A DNA stretch of 64,000 bases from NCBI GenBank assembly GCA_028285465.1, contig JANQPD010000023.1:62001-126000 (forward strand), written 5' to 3'. Position 1 is the first letter of the stretch. Each line of letters opens with the position of its first letter. The DNA comes from Owenweeksia sp. (GTDB lineage Bacteria > Bacteroidota > Bacteroidia > Flavobacteriales > Schleiferiaceae). Below the pieces are notes generated by a model that did no database searches, was not told where the DNA came from, and worked only from the letters and a program-made list of their open reading frames with translations. Positions 25,755 through 34,534 of the stretch are shown piece after piece. Both the position numbers and the translations under genes were made by a program.

Positions 25755-26909
25755 TTAAAGGCTGTCTAACTTTAAATGCATCACTTCTTTGATCTGCGAT
25801 ATACGGGCAGAAGCATATTCTTTCGTAGGATTTGTTACCGTATCGCTTTCCTTCAGGTAACGTTCATAATAGTCCATGGCTACTGTTTTATCCTGGTAAT
25901 ACCGATCATAAGCCCGGGCTAAATAGTAGAGTATTTCTTCATTTTTAGTGTGCGCATAAGCTTTTTTATATTGTTCTATGGCCTCGGGATAGCTTTCACT
26001 TGCGTCCAATACCATAGCCAAGCGTAAACGATACTGCCCCATGTTAGGGGACTCAGCCATTTCTATAGCGCGGGCATAATTGAATTGAGCGCTATCCCGT
26101 TTCCCGCTTTGCTCAAATGCATAGGCTTTGTAAAAATACGTGCCTTCACTCATTTCATTCTGACGGCCTAAATACTCGAAAAAGGCAAAGGCGCTATCGT
26201 AAGATTCTGTGTGTACAGCGCTGGTAGCCATAATTTTAGCTATATCAGGTGTCGTGTCGTGCCGTGCTAAAAAATGGTATCCCCAGATTTTAGCCTTCTG
26301 ATACTCCTTTAATTGATAATATACTTTGGGAAGCAGGGCCAGGAAACCCGGGTGTGTACTGTCTATGGCCATAAACTGCAGGGCAATATTTTCAGCTTGC
26401 GGATATAACTCGAGTGCATAAAGCAACTTGCTTAGGGAGTAACCGGCCTCTTCATCTGTAGGGCTCAGCTTCAGCGCTTCCATATAGGCCTGTATAGCCG
26501 CCGAATACTGACGGTTTTGTACGGCCAATGTGGCGGCTATTTTTCTATAAGTAGACAGGTGTCCGGCCAATGCTACCAATTGCATGGCAGCATTATAAGC
26601 CGCTTTAAAATTGCCCCGCTTTTCGTATGCTTTTGTAAGCCTGTACCAAAGTTGCACGCTTGAGGAGTCAATGACCAAAGCTTCTTCTGTATGTTGTATG
26701 CACTCCTTCATATAGCCTGATTTATAAGCAAGTTCGGCCAGCTCCGCGTTACAGGGAGCGCATGGGACCTCTTTGGCATGCTCTACAAGTAAGGCATAAG
26801 CTTCCGTAAAGTGGCCACCTTCTTCCAATTCCCGTATTGTCGAGAAAGGCGTTTGGGCGTATCCCATTAACATGCTGCAGAAATAAACAAGTAAGAGGTG
26901 ATTTTTCAT
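25755..26909 (-). CDS. Exported tetratricopeptide-repeat protein
   Basis: 384 aa with a signal peptide (residues 1-19, ending GYAQ). About eight TPR-like helical pairs follow, e.g. QLWYRLTKAYEKRGNFKAAY near 87, AAIQAYMEALKLSPTDEEAG near 137, and YYLARAYDRYYQDKTVAMDY near 335. A periplasmic scaffold is likely. No catalytic domain. Its start overlaps the DUF1801 gene by 4 bp, so the two are co-transcribed. Partner unknown. Confidence 0.8.
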   Translation of the reverse strand: MKNHLLLVYFCSMLMGYAQTPFSTIRELEEGGHFTEAYALLVEHAKEVPCAPCNAELAELAYKSGYMKECIQHTEEALVIDSSSVQLWYRLTKAYEKRGNFKAAYNAAMQLVALAGHLSTYRKIAATLAVQNRQYSAAIQAYMEALKLSPTDEEAGYSLSKLLYALELYPQAENIALQFMAIDSTHPGFLALLPKVYYQLKEYQKAKIWGYHFLARHDTTPDIAKIMATSAVHTESYDSAFAFFEYLGRQNEMSEGTYFYKAYAFEQSGKRDSAQFNYARAIEMAESPNMGQYRLRLAMVLDASESYPEAIEQYKKAYAHTKNEEILYYLARAYDRYYQDKTVAMDYYERYLKESDTVTNPTKEYASARISQIKEVMHLKLDSL

Positions 26910-27316
26910 GCGTGTTGGTTTTTCATATGTGCATAGGCTTCTTCCATCAGTTTTAAAAGGATTGCTTCATCTACATCGGCCAGAGCCTTTATGTAGAGGC
27001 AGGATTTGCCCGTTTTATATGATCCTAGCTGTCCCAGTAAAGCTTCGTAACGTGCAAAGCCTGGCATAATGTATAGCGACAGGTTTTGCTTGCGCGGAGA
27101 AAAACCGATGAGAAACCAGTCGCCTTCGCGGCCACTCTCGTAAACATAATGATAGCGACCGAAGCCTATGATTCCGTTCCCCCACAAGGCGGGAAACTCT
27201 CCTGTTACCTTTTTCAGCATATCCAGTATTTCAATTGCATCAGCCCTGCGCTGTGGATGTTCTATGTTTTCCAGGAATTCCATTACCTGGTCTTGCTCTT
27301 TTGTTGGTTTATTCAT
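26906..27316 (-). CDS. DUF1801 domain protein
   Basis: 136 aa, cytosolic. The DUF1801/YdhG-like fold is recognised from RADAIEILDMLKKVTGE near residue 23, LWGNGIIGFGRYHYVY near 43, FSPRKQNLSLYIMPG near 72 and GKSCLYIKALADVD near 100. The family has no firmly established activity. Overlaps the TPR gene's start by 4 bp. Confidence 0.85.
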   Translation of the reverse strand: MNKPTKEQDQVMEFLENIEHPQRRADAIEILDMLKKVTGEFPALWGNGIIGFGRYHYVYESGREGDWFLIGFSPRKQNLSLYIMPGFARYEALLGQLGSYKTGKSCLYIKALADVDEAILLKLMEEAYAHMKNQHA

Positions 27317-27435
27317 GTCCGGCGTTTATCTGTGGTAACCTATGGCTATAGAAGCATGCTTGTTTTTTTAACCGCTCAGCCATACCGCGTTTTGCTGCTT
27401 TAGATTATTTTCACCTTCTCAAAAATCAGAAATTA

Positions 27436-28644
27436 ATGTGCCATTCCCTAATGCGCTTGCTTCTATTCACGCTTCTTTTTTCTGCTTTTACAGGGAAAGC
27501 AGGTACAACCACCTTGAGTGAGCGTGCAAAAATGTACCTGGTTACCTGCGGACCGGGTCAAAATGAACTGTATTCGGCCTTTGGCCATACGGCTATTCGG
27601 GTACAGGATCCCCTGCTTGGCATAGACCTTATTTTCAATTACGGGGTTTTTGACTTTGATCAGCCTAATTTCTACCTCAATTTCGCAAAAGGGAACCTCC
27701 TGTACCAACTGGCGCTAAACGATTACCAACGGTTTTACCAGGCATATGTCAGGGAAGGCCGCTTTGTATACTTACAAGAACTCAATTTTGACCAATCTCA
27801 GAAGCAGGCTTATTTTGATTTTTTGGAATGGAACGCCCGGCCTGAGAACCGCCCGTACTATTACGATTATTTTTATGACAACTGCGCTACCCGTCCACGT
27901 GACGGTATGGTACAGGCGTTGCAAACACTGGGCCAGGAGGTAGTTTGGGACACTACTTATGCCGTAAGTGGGGTCAGCATCCGGGACCTTTGCGAAGAAT
28001 ACTTGCAATACCAGCCCTGGGGCGATTTAGGAATAGATATTTGTTTAGGATTGCCTATGGATAAGGAGGCCACGCCCCTGGAATATACCTTTTTACCGGA
28101 TTATCTCGCTAAGGCTGCTGATGAAGCATGGCTTATTGACGGAAGTGCTTCTAAAAAGCTGGTATCCCGTGCTTTCTTTGCGTTCGAAGCCACCGCACAA
28201 CCTGTGCGTCCCTGGTTTACCCCTACGGTTTGCTTTAGCCTTTTACTGTGCCTGGGTATACTGTTGAGCTTCATAGAACAGCGAACAGGCCGTGTATTTC
28301 TTTGGTTTGACAAGAGCCTTTTTTCGCTGGCGGGTCTTATCGGCTGGCTTTTGCTGTTGCTTTGGTTCTTTACCGACCATACGGCTGCGGCACGCAATAT
28401 GAACCTGTTATGGGCCATTCCGCTCTATTTTCCTACGGTACTCTTTCTCCAAAAAAAGAGTAGGGGATTTAGTCTTTTTCTTATGCGCTTTAGCTTTCTC
28501 GTGCAGGCCGTAGTGCTCGTGGGTTGGTTCTTCTGGCCCCAGGCCTTACATCCGGGACTTTTTCCCCTCTGCGCCCTTTTGCTGTGGCGCTCCTTTTGGC
28601 GGGTGTATCGCGCTAACCGTCAGCTTACTGTTCGCTCATATTAA
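27436..28644 (+). CDS. DUF4105 (Lnb-type N-terminal domain) membrane protein
   Basis: 402 aa. A signal peptide or anchor (residues 6-22), then a periplasmic domain with papain-like candidate residues: ELYSAFGHTAIRVQDP (H51) and YDYFYDNCATRPRDG (C150). From residue ~255 there are four or five membrane helices. DUF4105 proteins have been linked to lipoprotein N-acylation in Bacteroides (Lnb); I recall this but did not check it. That role fits an organism with many lipoproteins and is an inference. No close operon partner. Confidence 0.8.
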   Translation: MCHSLMRLLLFTLLFSAFTGKAGTTTLSERAKMYLVTCGPGQNELYSAFGHTAIRVQDPLLGIDLIFNYGVFDFDQPNFYLNFAKGNLLYQLALNDYQRFYQAYVREGRFVYLQELNFDQSQKQAYFDFLEWNARPENRPYYYDYFYDNCATRPRDGMVQALQTLGQEVVWDTTYAVSGVSIRDLCEEYLQYQPWGDLGIDICLGLPMDKEATPLEYTFLPDYLAKAADEAWLIDGSASKKLVSRAFFAFEATAQPVRPWFTPTVCFSLLLCLGILLSFIEQRTGRVFLWFDKSLFSLAGLIGWLLLLLWFFTDHTAAARNMNLLWAIPLYFPTVLFLQKKSRGFSLFLMRFSFLVQAVVLVGWFFWPQALHPGLFPLCALLLWRSFWRVYRANRQLTVRSY

Positions 28645-28804
28645 TAAGGGAATAACCCTATAGTGCTCTGATACCCGTTCACTCTTCCAGACCAGTGATA
28701 AGTGCATATGCTTACACAGAAACTTTCTTATATATACGTCATCCATCGTATTGAATGGTTTTGTTGAAATGGGCACTTTAGCTTCCTTTCAAAACAGGAT
28801 AATC

Positions 28805-29566
28805 ATGGCAAAAAAGAAAAGGTTGCTGTTTGTTTTGGTGGGGTTTGCCCTTCTGGGCTGCAGCAAAGACGACAAAGATGCAAACAACCCTACAGGCAAT
28901 AACGATACCTTGCCAGCCGGTATTGCCGGACAGGTTGTAAACATGGCGTGCACCTTTGCCAATACCGGAGCTCCCTATGTTGTAGGTGATGAAGCCCGGT
29001 TTACCTTTTCCAGTTCAGGAGCTTTGTTCATTGATACTGACCCGGCCGCCAGCAATGGCGATGAAATCCAGGTAAAGAGCTTTACGAAGGTGAATAACGA
29101 ATACATCTGGAGCGATGTTGCCGGAGGGTACAAATATGTTTTATCGTTGAGCCCTGACAACAGCATCAATGAGGTAAATGTATTGGATCAAAGCAATGCC
29201 TTTCTCAATCAGTTTGAGCCTGTTCAGCAGGGGAGCCCTGAACTCGCTTTGATCAAAGCTATGGCCGGTACCTACACCGTGAGCGCGGTAAGCAGGGGCA
29301 TCCATAGCCGTATGCGTGTAACCATTGGGGCCGATGGCAGCATTGATTTCGATACAAATGACGCATATGCTCCGGATACGTATGCTTTGGTTACCGACCG
29401 CTTAAATGTGCTGGACCAGGTTTTTGTAGACATAGATCCGTATCCTACTGAACCCTATGCACGTTTTGAAATTACCGTGGATGCTAACGATCCTTCGATT
29501 CCGGTAGAAATTACCTACACCCCGGATTATCCCGGAGTGGGGAACAGGGTAACCGTCTCCTTGTGA
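28805..29566 (+). CDS. Predicted lipoprotein, function unknown
   Basis: 253 aa from ATG at 28805 (an in-frame ATG 18 codons earlier would bury the signal peptide). Lipobox LLGC gives the mature N-terminus CSKDDKD, where the acidic residues after +2 resemble surface-export signals of Bacteroidota. The body is beta-rich with repeated phrases (MACTFANTGAPYVVGDEARF; MAGTYTVSAVSRGIHSRMRV). No known domain recognised. Ends before a bidirectional terminator. Confidence 0.7.
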   Translation: MAKKKRLLFVLVGFALLGCSKDDKDANNPTGNNDTLPAGIAGQVVNMACTFANTGAPYVVGDEARFTFSSSGALFIDTDPAASNGDEIQVKSFTKVNNEYIWSDVAGGYKYVLSLSPDNSINEVNVLDQSNAFLNQFEPVQQGSPELALIKAMAGTYTVSAVSRGIHSRMRVTIGADGSIDFDTNDAYAPDTYALVTDRLNVLDQVFVDIDPYPTEPYARFEITVDANDPSIPVEITYTPDYPGVGNRVTVSL

Positions 29567-29696
29567 ATTAAGGTGTTCAATAGGAAACGAATAGTGTGCC
29601 GGAGGCAAGCGAAAAGAGCCACACTCAAAATGTATTGATGCACTAAAGCAACACGTTGAAACCTTTTGTTGAATGCACTTTAACCTAATTGGATTC

Positions 29697-29737
29697 AAAA
29701 ACCATCCAGGTGTACTGCCTGCACCCGGATGGTTTTT
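29697..29737. terminator. Bidirectional intrinsic terminator
   Basis: AAAAACCATCC (29697-29707) pairs with GGATGGTTTTT (29727-29737), extended inside by GGTG/CACC after one mismatch. Poly-A on the left and poly-T on the right make it work on both strands, serving the lipoprotein gene (+) and the VWA gene (-), which converge here. Confidence 0.85.
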
Positions 29738-29742
29738 GACAT

Positions 29743-30849
29743 TTATTTTCTACGCTTACTCCTGCTTTTTTCGTAGTCCTGGAAAATGAAATCACCCAAT
29801 CCTTTTAAGCCGGTATAAAAAGCTTTTCCCTTATTGGCCTCAGCAAATTTTTGAATGAATTGTTGCAGGTAAGGGTCTTGTGCGATCATAAAGGTGGTAA
29901 TTGGGATGTTTAACCTACGGCAGGCGGCCGCCTTGTTCAGGCACTTGCTTACAATGTAATCGTCCAGGCCAAAGCTGTTCTTGTAATACGTACCATCCGG
30001 TTCTTTCAGGCAACTGGGCTTTCCGTCCGTGATCATAAAGATCTGCTTGTTGGCGTTTTTCTTTCTGCGCAGCAGGTCCATGGCTAACTCCAAACCTGCA
30101 ACGGTATTGGTGTGGTAGGGGCCCACTTTTAAATAGGGGAGTTCTTCCAGTTCTATTTGCCAGGCATCGTTGCCAAATACGATGATGTCCAGCGTATCTT
30201 TGGGGTAGCGGGTTTTGATCAATTCTGCCAGGGCTAGTGCCACTTTTTTAGCTGGCGTAATACGGTCTTCACCATACAGGATCATGCTGTGGCTGATGTC
30301 GATCATAAGCACCGTACTCATTTGTGCTTTGTAGTAATGCTCCTGTACTACCAGGTCCTGCTCCGTCATACCAAATTCGTCAATCCCCTGGTTGATGAAA
30401 GCGTTTTTTATGCTCTCGTTCATAGCAATGTTACTCAGGTTGTCTCCGAAGGAATAACTCCGCAGGTCGGAGGTAGGCTCATCACCCGCTCCGCTGTATT
30501 TGGTTTGGTGATTTCCCATCTGCGATTTTTTGAGTTTGCCGAAGATCTGTTCCAGGGCACTTTGCCTCAGGCTGCGTTCCGTTTTAGCTGTCATGGCCAG
30601 TCCACCGGCTCCGTTGGGGTCGTCAATTTCTTCACGCAGGTACCCTTGTTTTTTCAGGTCTTCCAAAAAATCATCAATGGTATAGGCAGAGTTGGTCAAT
30701 TGGTGTTCCTTATCCAACTCACGCAACCAATCAATAGCTTCGTCCACATCACCGGAAGTATATAACAACAACTCTTTGAAAATATCAAGCAGGCGTTCGA
30801 AAGGCGTTTTGCCTTTCCCCGTATATTTCGAAAATCGTAAGCCTTTCAT
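29743..30849 (-). CDS. VWA-domain (von Willebrand factor A) protein
   Basis: 368 aa from ATG at 30849; an upstream in-frame start is rejected because a -33/-7 pair lies over it. Residues 1-140 are helical with FERLLDIFKELLLYTSGDVD. The VWA domain begins near 178 with an intact MIDAS (DISHS, residues 184-188), MITDGKPSCL near 265 and TFMIAQDP. Proteins of this type often work with a MoxR-type AAA ATPase, which is not in this window. Cytosolic; role unknown. Confidence 0.87.
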   Translation of the reverse strand: MKGLRFSKYTGKGKTPFERLLDIFKELLLYTSGDVDEAIDWLRELDKEHQLTNSAYTIDDFLEDLKKQGYLREEIDDPNGAGGLAMTAKTERSLRQSALEQIFGKLKKSQMGNHQTKYSGAGDEPTSDLRSYSFGDNLSNIAMNESIKNAFINQGIDEFGMTEQDLVVQEHYYKAQMSTVLMIDISHSMILYGEDRITPAKKVALALAELIKTRYPKDTLDIIVFGNDAWQIELEELPYLKVGPYHTNTVAGLELAMDLLRRKKNANKQIFMITDGKPSCLKEPDGTYYKNSFGLDDYIVSKCLNKAAACRRLNIPITTFMIAQDPYLQQFIQKFAEANKGKAFYTGLKGLGDFIFQDYEKSRSKRRK

Positions 30850-30902
30850 AGTAAAGAATAAACCAGGTAGTGAAGGTAAGGTTTCTGCTGGCTGTGTTTT
30901 AT

Positions 30903-30930
30903 CAAAAATACTGAAGGCTAAAAAGAGCAA
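30903..30930 (-). promoter_or_regulatory. Promoter of the VWA gene (TTG-N17-TATTTTTG)
   Basis: On the - strand, TTG (30930-30928), 17 bp, then TATTTTTG (30910-30903). Both boxes and spacing match the flavobacterial consensus TTG-N17-23-TAnnTTTG. It lies 54 bp before the ATG at 30849 and overlaps the 5' flank of the divergent hydrolase gene. Confidence 0.6.
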
Positions 30931-30936
30931 TTCGAT

Positions 30937-31905
30937 ATGCCGCTACGCGACTCTACGTACAAACCTCGTTTCTTCATGCGCCACCCGCATGTTCATACCA
31001 TAGTGCCCGCCCTTTTTAGAAAAGTACCTTTTGCGTTTACCGCACGCAACAGGTTTACGCTTTCGGATGGAGATTTTGTAGATGTAGACACTTCTCTAAA
31101 TGGTCATCAAAAAGCGGTGTTGCTCTGCCACGGACTGGAAGGCAGCAGTCAATCGCGTTATATACTCGGTATGGCACAGGCTATGCAAGAGGCTGGCTTT
31201 GATGTACTTGCCCTGAACTACCGCAGTTGCAGCGGTGAAATGAACCGGAAGCCGCGTTTCTATCACCACCTTGCGTTTGAAGATTTACAGGAGGTAGTAC
31301 AGCATTATGTTAGCCGGTATAACAGCTTCACGCTGATCGGCTTTTCGCTGGGGGCGAATATGGTTTTACATTACCTGGCTCATTTAGCCGTACAGGCAGG
31401 TGCTGTTCGTGAAAAAGTAAAGGCGGCTGTATGCTTCTCTGCTCCGGTAGACCTGACAGGCTGTGTAACAGAAATACATAAGCCTAAAAACCGCATTTAC
31501 CACGATCGCTTTTTACGTAGCATAAAGCAGAAGATTGCCTCCAAACAGCAAACTATGCCGGAAACGCGACTAAGGCCTTTGGAAAGCATAAGAACCCTGT
31601 ATGCCTTGGATGAACATTATACCGCACCCTTGCATGGCTTTTCCAGTGCTGCAGATTACCATCAGAAGGCTTCTTGTGCAGATAAATTGACATTAATCAA
31701 TACCCCTGTTCTTTTGGTTAATGCGCAGGATGATCCCTTTTTAAGCGAAGGGTGTTTTCCCGCAGGGGTGGCCAAGGCCAGCCACTTTGTACATTTGCAG
31801 CAACCGCGTTTTGGTGGGCACGTAGGTTTTAGCGGCAAAGGAAGAGGCCTTTACTGGAGCGAAGCAGGGGCCATCGCGTTTTTAAAAGAACAAAAAGTAT
31901 TATGA
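30937..31905 (+). CDS. Alpha/beta hydrolase, YheT-like (COG0429)
   Basis: 322 aa. Family features: HVHTIVPALFRKV near residue 18, LLCHGLEGSSQSRYI at 62-76 (oxyanion loop), LNYRSCSGEMNRKPRFYH near 93, nucleophile elbow IGFSLGAN with S137, acid NAQDDPFL near 258 and HVGF near 290. Matches YheT-type hydrolases; natural substrate unknown. Overlaps the OsmC gene by 4 bp, starting a four-gene + strand run. Confidence 0.9.
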   Translation: MPLRDSTYKPRFFMRHPHVHTIVPALFRKVPFAFTARNRFTLSDGDFVDVDTSLNGHQKAVLLCHGLEGSSQSRYILGMAQAMQEAGFDVLALNYRSCSGEMNRKPRFYHHLAFEDLQEVVQHYVSRYNSFTLIGFSLGANMVLHYLAHLAVQAGAVREKVKAAVCFSAPVDLTGCVTEIHKPKNRIYHDRFLRSIKQKIASKQQTMPETRLRPLESIRTLYALDEHYTAPLHGFSSAADYHQKASCADKLTLINTPVLLVNAQDDPFLSEGCFPAGVAKASHFVHLQQPRFGGHVGFSGKGRGLYWSEAGAIAFLKEQKVL

Positions 31906-32306
31906 ATACAGCAGAAATACGGTACGAAGGGGACTTGAGGGTAGGGGCTACCCATGTGCGTAGCGGACAAAGCATACTGAGTGATGCGCCTGTTGATAAT
32001 AACGGAAAAGGAGAAGCTTTTTCGCCTACCGACCTGGTGGCTACGGCATTGGCCAACTGTATGCTCACCGTAATGGGCATCAAAGCGCGTACGTGGAATA
32101 AAGATCTACGGAAAGCCAAAGCCACTGTATTAAAACACATGGGCAACGGCCCGAGGCGCATTGTACAAGTGGATGTGACCATAACATTGGAGGATATCTA
32201 TACAAAAGAAGAACGCCATATACTTGAAAAAACGGCTTACGCCTGTCCTGTGGCCAAAAGCTTACACCCTGATGTAAAACAGCATATCAGCATCGTATGG
32301 ACCTGA
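31902..32306 (+). CDS. OsmC family peroxidase-like protein
   Basis: 134 aa. The two reactive cysteines are present in ALANCMLTVMG (C53) and TAYACPVAKSL (C115). GEAFSPTDLVATALA is the typical helix. OsmC-like proteins reduce organic hydroperoxides as dimers. Coupled to the YheT-like hydrolase by ATGA overlap and to the next gene by a 10-bp overlap. Confidence 0.92.
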   Translation: MNTAEIRYEGDLRVGATHVRSGQSILSDAPVDNNGKGEAFSPTDLVATALANCMLTVMGIKARTWNKDLRKAKATVLKHMGNGPRRIVQVDVTITLEDIYTKEERHILEKTAYACPVAKSLHPDVKQHISIVWT

Positions 32307-32824
32307 AACGAACGGGCGGCATATTGCTGCTCCTTTTCACCGTGCTTGCCTCATTTGGGCAAGAAAGAGTATCGCAAACACAAGGGGAGAAGGCACTTGT
32401 CAAAACTGCCAGAACATATGCCAGAGCAGTAGAAAAAAGAGATTTTGAAAAGGTACTGGCCCTTACGCACGAAAAGGTTTTACAGCAGTTTGGCGGAATG
32501 CGTAAAATGCTGGCAGAAGCAAAACGGGATGCAGAAGCGACCAGGCGTAAAGGTTTTGAAATAGAAAAGGCGGAGCTTGCAGCTCCCCTTCAAGGCAAAC
32601 AGGTAAACAAAACGTGGTACCGGTGCATCCCCATTCGTATCACTATAAAAGGCCCTTATGGGAAAGTATATAGCCAGGCAGGTTTATTGGGAATAAGCGA
32701 AGACGAAGGAAAAAGCTGGCGTTTTGTGAGCCTGGCCCAAATTGAAATGAGCACACTTTTATCCCTCTTTCCCAATTTACCCGTTGATCTGGAAATGCCT
32801 GTAAAGCAATTGACTACAGAATAA
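32297..32824 (+). CDS. Exported protein of unknown function
   Basis: 175 aa with a signal peptide (ILLLLFTVLASFGQ, residues 9-22). A helical start (VKTARTYARAVEKRDFEKVL) and then a beta-rich part (TWYRCIPIRITIKGPYGKVY, ISEDEGKSWRFVSL) suggest an NTF2/DUF4878-like fold. That is a guess from the pattern. Translationally coupled to osmC. Confidence 0.65.
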   Translation: MDLKRTGGILLLLFTVLASFGQERVSQTQGEKALVKTARTYARAVEKRDFEKVLALTHEKVLQQFGGMRKMLAEAKRDAEATRRKGFEIEKAELAAPLQGKQVNKTWYRCIPIRITIKGPYGKVYSQAGLLGISEDEGKSWRFVSLAQIEMSTLLSLFPNLPVDLEMPVKQLTTE

Positions 32825-32903
32825 CGCTGTACGTATAGCAGGTAGGTAGACAAAACCCGAAATAGGTTATCTTTAGCAGAGTTTACAAACTAAAGCTACC
32901 TTC

Positions 32904-33374
32904 ATGCGTGCTTTAATGCAGGATTTTTACATTGCTTTTAGTGCTTTGGATGCCGAAAAAATGGCTGCTTGTTACCATCCTTCGGTTCGTTTTGAAGATC
33001 CCGCCTTCGGGGTTTTAGAAGGAGCGCATGCCGGCAATATGTGGCGTATGCTCTGCGCCAGTCAACAAGGTAAAGACTTCAAGATCAATGTATCGCAGGT
33101 TGCTATGAAAGGCGATAGGGGCCTGGTGCGTTGGGAGGCCTTCTATACCTTTGGTCAGACAGGAAGAAAGGTGCACAATGTGATACAGGCCCGGTTCTAC
33201 TTCCGTGACGGCAAGATCATTGCCCATAGGGACCGTTTCAACCTATATCGCTGGTCAAGGCAGGCCCTGGGAGCAAAAGGGGCGCTGATTGGATGGACGC
33301 CTTTTTTCAGGAAGGCCTTGCAGGCAAAAACAAATAAGCTGCTGGCCGCTTATGAAAAGCAAATAAGCGCCTAA
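32904..33374 (+). CDS. NTF2/SnoaL-like domain protein
   Basis: 156 aa. N-terminal helix plus ACYHPSVRFEDPAFG (residues 22-36), WRMLCAS, KVHNVIQARFYFRDGKIIAHRD near 92 are the classic SnoaL-like cone. A C-terminal tail (WSRQALGAKGALIGW...) is common in this group, sometimes called ketosteroid isomerase-like. Substrate unknown. Its stop codon overlaps the stop codon of the convergent ribB gene. Confidence 0.85.
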   Translation: MRALMQDFYIAFSALDAEKMAACYHPSVRFEDPAFGVLEGAHAGNMWRMLCASQQGKDFKINVSQVAMKGDRGLVRWEAFYTFGQTGRKVHNVIQARFYFRDGKIIAHRDRFNLYRWSRQALGAKGALIGWTPFFRKALQAKTNKLLAAYEKQISA

Positions 33375-34534
33375 AAGATAACGTTCTCTACAATGGTAAG
33401 CCCATAGCCGGTAATACCCACCCGCTTCATCGGGTGATTCGTGAGCAACTTCACCTTGGAAATGCTCAGGTCGTGCAGGATTTGTGCCCCGATGCCGAAA
33501 TCGCGGGCATCCGGTTTAAAACTTACCTTACGCGTGGTTTCTTTGCCTTCTTTTTTGTCTTTAAAATCCCTGATACGCTCCAGCAGGTTGTTTTGCTGCA
33601 TTTTCTGATTCATGTACACAATGGCTCCTTTGCCTTCTTCTGCAACGCGCTTCATGGCTTTACGGAGTTGGGATTGGGTATCGGAGGTGAGGATCTCGAA
33701 AATGTCGTTTGCTACGGTAGCGGAATGCATGCGTACCAATACTTCTTCCTCCTTTTGCCATTGCCCCTTGGTAAGCGCCATGTGGATCTGCCCGTTGGTG
33801 GTTTGCTCATAGGCGCTGAAGTGGAAAGGACCGAATTCAGTATCAATTTCAAAAGACTCTACCTTTTTTATCAAGGATTCCTTACTCATGCGGTAAGCCA
33901 CCAGGTCTTCAATGCTGATGATCTTCAGGTCAAACTTCTCGGCCACAGGAAAAAGCTGCGGAAGGCGGGCCATAGTTCCGTCTTCATTGAGTATCTCTAC
34001 CAAAATACCGGCAGGCTTAAAACCCGCAAGGCGCGCAAGGTCAATAGCCGCTTCGGTATGTCCGGTCCGGCGCAACACACCTCCTTTTTTGGCCCTTAGT
34101 GGAAAAATATGCCCGGGACGTCCCAGTTCCTGTGGCGTAGTGTTTTCGTCTACCAGGGCTTTAATGGTTTTGGCCCGGTCATGTACAGAAATGCCGGTTG
34201 TACATCCGTGCCCGATAAGGTCCACAGAAACGGTAAATTGCGTATGATGAAGCACCGTGTTGTTCTCCACCATCATGTTGAGTTGCAATTCCTCGCAGCG
34301 TTCCTCGGTAAGTGGCGCACAGATCAACCCGCGGCCATTGGTAGCCATAAAGTTGATCATTTCAGGCGTTACCGCTTCTGCAGCAGCAATGAAGTCTCCC
34401 TCATTTTCCCGGTCTTCATCATCTACCACAATCACTACTTTTCCCTGCCTGATGTCTTCCAGGGCCTCTTCTATGCTGTTTAGTTTATGCTTGATTTCTT
34501 TTTGTGGGTTGCCAAACATTGCTGTCAATTCCAT
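33371..34534 (-). CDS. ribB: 3,4-dihydroxy-2-butanone-4-phosphate synthase with degenerate GTP cyclohydrolase II domain
   Basis: 387 aa. Residues ~18-220 are an intact DHBP synthase: VVDDEDRENEGDFI, FMATNGRGLICAPL, TTGISVHDRAKTI, RPGHIFPLRAKKGGVLRRTG with GHTEAA. The C-terminal part aligns with GTP cyclohydrolase II (EEVLVRMHSATVANDIF, RVAEEGKGAIVYMNQ). The three zinc cysteines are missing, and the RQEGRGIGL catalytic motif is replaced by NQKMQQNNLL. So riboflavin step DHBP synthesis is expected but not GTP cyclohydrolase activity; compare RibBX proteins. The start lies 50 bp inside the upstream GT2 gene; the only later ATG (34519) still overlaps. Confidence 0.9.
   Translation of the reverse strand: MELTAMFGNPQKEIKHKLNSIEEALEDIRQGKVVIVVDDEDRENEGDFIAAAEAVTPEMINFMATNGRGLICAPLTEERCEELQLNMMVENNTVLHHTQFTVSVDLIGHGCTTGISVHDRAKTIKALVDENTTPQELGRPGHIFPLRAKKGGVLRRTGHTEAAIDLARLAGFKPAGILVEILNEDGTMARLPQLFPVAEKFDLKIISIEDLVAYRMSKESLIKKVESFEIDTEFGPFHFSAYEQTTNGQIHMALTKGQWQKEEEVLVRMHSATVANDIFEILTSDTQSQLRKAMKRVAEEGKGAIVYMNQKMQQNNLLERIRDFKDKKEGKETTRKVSFKPDARDFGIGAQILHDLSISKVKLLTNHPMKRVGITGYGLTIVENVIF

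Noticed and set aside
33434-34099. 221-aa + strand frame opposite ribB
   Set aside because: Shadow of the DHBP synthase gene on the other strand, no family match.
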